Virus record (IMG/VR): IMGVR_UViG_3300029264_000309
Location: 1-26,368 of that record
Reading direction: 5' to 3' (one strand)
Length of the DNA stretch: 26,368 bases
DNA from: a virus
The translations under genes and the position numbers were made by a program. The notes beneath the pieces were generated by a model. The model was not told where the DNA came from. It saw only the letters and a list, made by a program, of their open reading frames with translations, and did not search any database. Shown here piece by piece: positions 22,993-26,368 of this stretch. Position 1 is the stretch's first letter. Every line of letters begins with the position of its first letter.

Positions 22993-25353
22993 ATGGGTTT
23001 TTTCTCTAGTAAACGTAAAGTCTCGGTTGCAGCTAACTCTGTTCCTATAATAGATCGTGAAGTTGATCTAATAGGTGAATCCCTTATGCGAGCTATCCTA
23101 CGGAAAGGTAACATTTCCTCTGGGATAGTTGAAGACATGGTTAACTCAAATGGGCGTAACATTGTACGCGCCTACAACTACGCTAAGAGCGATTATCACT
23201 ACGGGTTACCCAGTGGCACTACTGAGGTTGTAAACTACACTGAGAGTGCCTTAATAAGCGCTGTAGAGGCATCAACCGGTGACACAGTACTTGAACTGCG
23301 TGAAGTCTTACATGACAGTGGTAATCCGGGAATCGAAGCCACCTGGTATTTGGATACTGTACGCAATAGGTCTTTATTAACTGGCGAGCTAGCCACCTTA
23401 CCCCCTACTTTAATTACAGAAATAAATTCCATCTGGAATAATTGGGTCAATTCTTGTAGTAGCACACTTGCCGCTCACAAGAATGACATCGAAGCAGATT
23501 ACCCTTCTACAATGCTCTACGTTACAGAGAATGCTACAGACGCCAGTAACAACCCTTGTACAAAAAACATACAAGACGTTGTCAGCGTAGCGGCAGAGTA
23601 TTTCTATAATGACAGCCGTTCGCATAGTACTCAGGTAGATGACATTGATTATCTGGTAGACAGTACGGGCTACCCAACTGGGCATAGATACACTTATACA
23701 ACCCGTCAGCACTTCGCACTGACTGGTGTGGTTTCTTATGTACTAAGTACTGTACGTACTGTAACTCCTGAATATGCTGACGGAACCTTTGGAGCGCCTT
23801 ACACTGAGTTTGTTCCTGACAATCGTATCAACACTAACTACCCATTCAGTGATGTGTCGAACCATACTTTCACAGAAACCACAGCTCTTGCGGGCACTTA
23901 CGACTTTAGAGCCTTAAAGTATTACGTACAGTACGCATTAGCTGATGGTTCAGTTAAATCGTGGCTGTATGACACCAACAGTAATACTTACCCTGGCTTA
24001 GATTATACGGAGGCTGCTGGATCAGAGTCTCCTTTCTACCCGGTTGTCCCATTACGGTACGAGAACACAGACTACTGTCACGAAGACGAGTGGGACACAG
24101 TGCGTTACCTGACGAGTAAGAAATTACTTAGTATTATGGGTATGGATATACAAGCGTTACGTGAGGGTATTAACGAGAACCCTAACATTGATGACGTAGA
24201 CCATGCATATTTCATGTTTGGTGTGCAGCTCCAAGACGAAAGCAAGTCTGCTAAACGTTATCTGTGCGCTTTCTTTGAGCACATGGGTTCTTTACAGAGC
24301 CAAGCTATTCGCATTACAGAAGGTGGCATGGACATGCGGCTCTCTTGGGACAGTGTGGCTACCGTAATTCGTTCTGGGCGCATTGGTACCAAAGGCAAAG
24401 CTAATTCATCTATCAACTCAGCTGCAAACCAAATGGTTTTTCGTGTGCAGTTTGACGAGGACAGTTACAAAGAAGTCACTGTTACAGGGCTGCTTCACAC
24501 TAACTACGTCTACGAAGGTAAGACGGTTGAGACAACAGTGGCAGACACCTTAGAGGAGGGCGAGTACAACTTCATCATTCCCTTACACGCAGGTGTAGTA
24601 GAGAGCTTACCTACGATAGTACGGAACGAGCTTTACTTCGATGCAATGCAACTAGTGTTCTACAGCTACGAAGTGACTTATGTGGCTTGGTACCAGCAAG
24701 AGTGGTTCCTTAACTTAATTAAGATAGTGGCTGTAATCATTACTATTGCTTCAATTGGCACACTGGCAAGCGCGGGGTATGAGGCGTTTATTCTCGCCAC
24801 AGCTGCAGGTGCGAGCACCCTAGCTGCGCTAGGTGTTGCGGCGCAAGTACTCATCATGCAAATACTTGAAGGGATGATTACATCATTCATATTTAAGTTG
24901 GTCTTGTCTCAGGTTGACCCTGACTTTGCAATGATCATGGCGACCGTCCTGCTTGTCTACGGTGGAATTAAAGGCTTTAAGGCAGGAGGCATCGTAGAAG
25001 GGTCGAATGCGGAGATGCTACTGAAGCTGTCAACAGGCATTACTAGTGGTGTTCAACAAAACTTGGCTCAATCCACCTTAGATCTTAAAAGTGAAGTAGA
25101 CGCTTTCTCAAAAGACGCCGATGAAAAGATGGATGCGTTGGACGAGATTAATAAACAGTTTGCTTTAACAGGTATAATTGATCCAATGGAATTCATTATG
25201 TCTGAACCCATGATCAGTCTCAACGAGAGCCCTGAATCCTATTACTTCAGAACAATTCATTCGGGTAATGTTGGTGCAATGTCATATGACGCTATCACTA
25301 ACTACCACAACTTAATGCTGGACTTACCCCAACCCCAACATACGTATATTTAG
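22993..25353 (+). CDS. Large virion protein with hydrophobic membrane-type domain
   Basis: A 786-residue protein. The front MGFFSSKRKVSVAANS with the following DREVDLIGESLMRAILRKG matches a start pattern I recall from large marine phage structural proteins. Residues about 100-560 are globular and beta-rich with many Tyr and Asp. Residues about 571-665 are strongly hydrophobic (FLNLIKIVAVIITIASIGTL, then Ala/Gly-rich stretches and LLVYGG), enough for three or four membrane helices. The end is helical and polar. Encoded beside other likely internal virion genes, it may be ejected with DNA and form a path through the host membrane, as internal proteins of podoviruses do; this is inference. The ribosome site is odd: AGG lies only 2 bases before the ATG, right after a terminator. 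Confidence 0.6.
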   Translation: MGFFSSKRKVSVAANSVPIIDREVDLIGESLMRAILRKGNISSGIVEDMVNSNGRNIVRAYNYAKSDYHYGLPSGTTEVVNYTESALISAVEASTGDTVLELREVLHDSGNPGIEATWYLDTVRNRSLLTGELATLPPTLITEINSIWNNWVNSCSSTLAAHKNDIEADYPSTMLYVTENATDASNNPCTKNIQDVVSVAAEYFYNDSRSHSTQVDDIDYLVDSTGYPTGHRYTYTTRQHFALTGVVSYVLSTVRTVTPEYADGTFGAPYTEFVPDNRINTNYPFSDVSNHTFTETTALAGTYDFRALKYYVQYALADGSVKSWLYDTNSNTYPGLDYTEAAGSESPFYPVVPLRYENTDYCHEDEWDTVRYLTSKKLLSIMGMDIQALREGINENPNIDDVDHAYFMFGVQLQDESKSAKRYLCAFFEHMGSLQSQAIRITEGGMDMRLSWDSVATVIRSGRIGTKGKANSSINSAANQMVFRVQFDEDSYKEVTVTGLLHTNYVYEGKTVETTVADTLEEGEYNFIIPLHAGVVESLPTIVRNELYFDAMQLVFYSYEVTYVAWYQQEWFLNLIKIVAVIITIASIGTLASAGYEAFILATAAGASTLAALGVAAQVLIMQILEGMITSFIFKLVLSQVDPDFAMIMATVLLVYGGIKGFKAGGIVEGSNAEMLLKLSTGITSGVQQNLAQSTLDLKSEVDAFSKDADEKMDALDEINKQFALTGIIDPMEFIMSEPMISLNESPESYYFRTIHSGNVGAMSYDAITNYHNLMLDLPQPQHTYI

Positions 25354-25364
25354 TGAGGAACACA

Positions 25365-25877
25365 ATGCAAGACGATTCACAAAACCAAGGTACTCAGTCT
25401 AATCCTATTATGGATTTCATTAAGCAAATGACTGGCTGGGGCGGTAATCAAGATACTATGCCGCCTAATGCACTCCAACAACTTAACATGGTGCCTTATG
25501 CGCCGAAGGCACCCTCTTTTATGGATCAGGCGGGTATGCAAAACACTATGGGTAGCTATGGCTCAAACACAGGTTATCAGCCTACTTTAGGGGATAAATT
25601 GTTTGGCTACCAAGACGGTGACATGCAGTACGGTGCGATGGCCCCAGGGTTATTACAGGGTGCAGGCAGTATTGCACAGTCTATTCTTGGCTGGGGTCAA
25701 TTGTCTGAAGCTAAGAAGCAAAATGCCTTTACACAAGAAGCTTGGCAAAAGCAGTATGACAATCAAACCACACTGACTAACGCTAGCCAGCGTGATCGAC
25801 AGAGCGCACGCGTAGCAGCTGCCCCCGGTGCTTACCAATCTGTAGGTGAGTACATGCAACAGAATAAGGTGGGTTAA
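25365..25877 (+). CDS. Small internal virion-type protein
   Basis: A 170-residue protein rich in Gln, Met, Gly and Asn. The front is low-complexity; the centre has APGLLQGAGSIAQSILGWGQ, followed by a helix LSEAKKQNAFTQEAW, then RQSARVAAAPGAYQSVGEYM. This Gly-helix-then-charged-helix pattern recalls small internal or tail-linked proteins of marine podoviruses. GAGGAA lies about 5 bases before ATG 25365; a GTG at 25353 overlaps this ribosome site and was rejected. The gene lies between the large membrane-type protein and a further virion gene with short gaps, so it probably belongs to an ejected internal set. Confidence 0.55.
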   Translation: MQDDSQNQGTQSNPIMDFIKQMTGWGGNQDTMPPNALQQLNMVPYAPKAPSFMDQAGMQNTMGSYGSNTGYQPTLGDKLFGYQDGDMQYGAMAPGLLQGAGSIAQSILGWGQLSEAKKQNAFTQEAWQKQYDNQTTLTNASQRDRQSARVAAAPGAYQSVGEYMQQNKVG

Positions 25878-25880
25878 CAT

Positions 25881-26368
25881 ATGCCTATTACTTGGAAGAA
25901 CATTAACGCACCTGACTTTAGTAGCAGCAACGCTCTTATGAAATCTGGTGCAGAATCATTCACAGGTGGCTTAGACGCGTTAGGTAAAGCGGCAAAGACC
26001 TATGGCGATCAGCAAGAAGGCCAGCGTGTGGATTTACGTAATTCAAACACACAGCAGTTTCTTGATCAGATCGACCAGATGAAGAACATGGACAACTACA
26101 ACAACCAAGCTGGTCAGTTTAGTCAATCTGCTTTGTCAGGTCAGAATGTGGATGCCAGTAAAATAATGGGGGCTTACGGTCAGCAGAAGACAGATATTCG
26201 TAACTTGATAAAAGGTGACAATGCTTTTGATACCAGCCAGTATAATAACACTGAGCGTCTTATTGGCATTAACGAAAAACCAATATTAACTGAGTACAAC
26301 ACTATGGTTGCAAATGGCGACCACGCGGATGCACAGACGTTTTATGAAACTAATAAGGACAAGGTACG
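25881..26368 (+). CDS. Partial large virion protein, cut by window end
   Basis: An open frame from ATG 25881 runs without stop to the window edge, 162 full codons. It starts MPITWKNINAPDFSSSNALM and continues with ESFTGGLDALGKAAKTYGDQ, then a Gln/Asn-rich helical region. AAGGTGGG lies about 7 bases before the ATG, a good ribosome site. The start pattern (short beta opening with W-x-N-x-x-APDF followed by long Gln-rich helices) recalls large internal virion proteins in podovirus-like phages, some of which carry a wall-cutting domain further on. That part is outside this window, so only the virion class is suggested. Confidence 0.6.
   Translation, partial: MPITWKNINAPDFSSSNALMKSGAESFTGGLDALGKAAKTYGDQQEGQRVDLRNSNTQQFLDQIDQMKNMDNYNNQAGQFSQSALSGQNVDASKIMGAYGQQKTDIRNLIKGDNAFDTSQYNNTERLIGINEKPILTEYNTMVANGDHADAQTFYETNKDKV

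Overview
The window is part of the structural region of a lytic tailed phage genome, most likely a short-tailed (podovirus-like) phage of an aquatic Gram-negative host. The basis is an N4-gp56-type major capsid protein, a 711-residue portal with a coiled-coil tail, a run of large repeat-rich tail fibres, an M15-type endolysin, and the auxiliary genes phoH and glutaredoxin that are common in marine phages. No integrase, repressor, terminase, polymerase, tRNA, insertion sequence or CRISPR array is visible, so genus and host cannot be fixed. The mix of genes recalls the SIO1/VpV262-like marine podoviruses, but this is an impression from memory, not a search result.

Layout. (1) 27-8508, plus strand: a head-tail adaptor-like protein, a small BppU-like beta protein, an 18-residue-repeat rod protein, a small tail protein, a 1033-residue fibre, a PKD plus DUF285 repeat protein, a fibre assembly chaperone, two small basic proteins and a two-helix holin. 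Many of these genes overlap or sit a few bases apart. A hairpin terminator follows the holin. (2) 8649-8918, plus strand: a short coiled-coil plus membrane-anchor protein (XhlA-like). (3) 8924-10536, minus strand: PhoH, glutaredoxin and an M15 peptidase in a tight overlapping row, then a hairpin and a 67-residue orphan. (4) 10649-16230, plus strand: a second fibre module with a BppU-like protein, a 1024-residue fibre with a lambda gpJ-like part, several small tail proteins and a one-helix membrane protein. It has its own candidate promoter. (5) 16417-26368, plus strand: the head module with portal, small head protein, scaffold, major capsid protein, several virion proteins including one with a strongly hydrophobic domain, and the start of a further large virion protein cut by the window edge.

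How the parts fit: region 5 would build the capsid, portal and ejected internal proteins; regions 1 and 4 would build the tail and two separate fibre systems; the holin, the XhlA-like protein and the M15 peptidase form a split lysis set around the convergent point near 8920. Two candidate sigma70 promoters, before regions 4 and 5, both carry a dyad whose right arm overlaps the -35 box. Strong hairpin terminators after portal, capsid and the coiled-coil protein probably grade expression in the head module.
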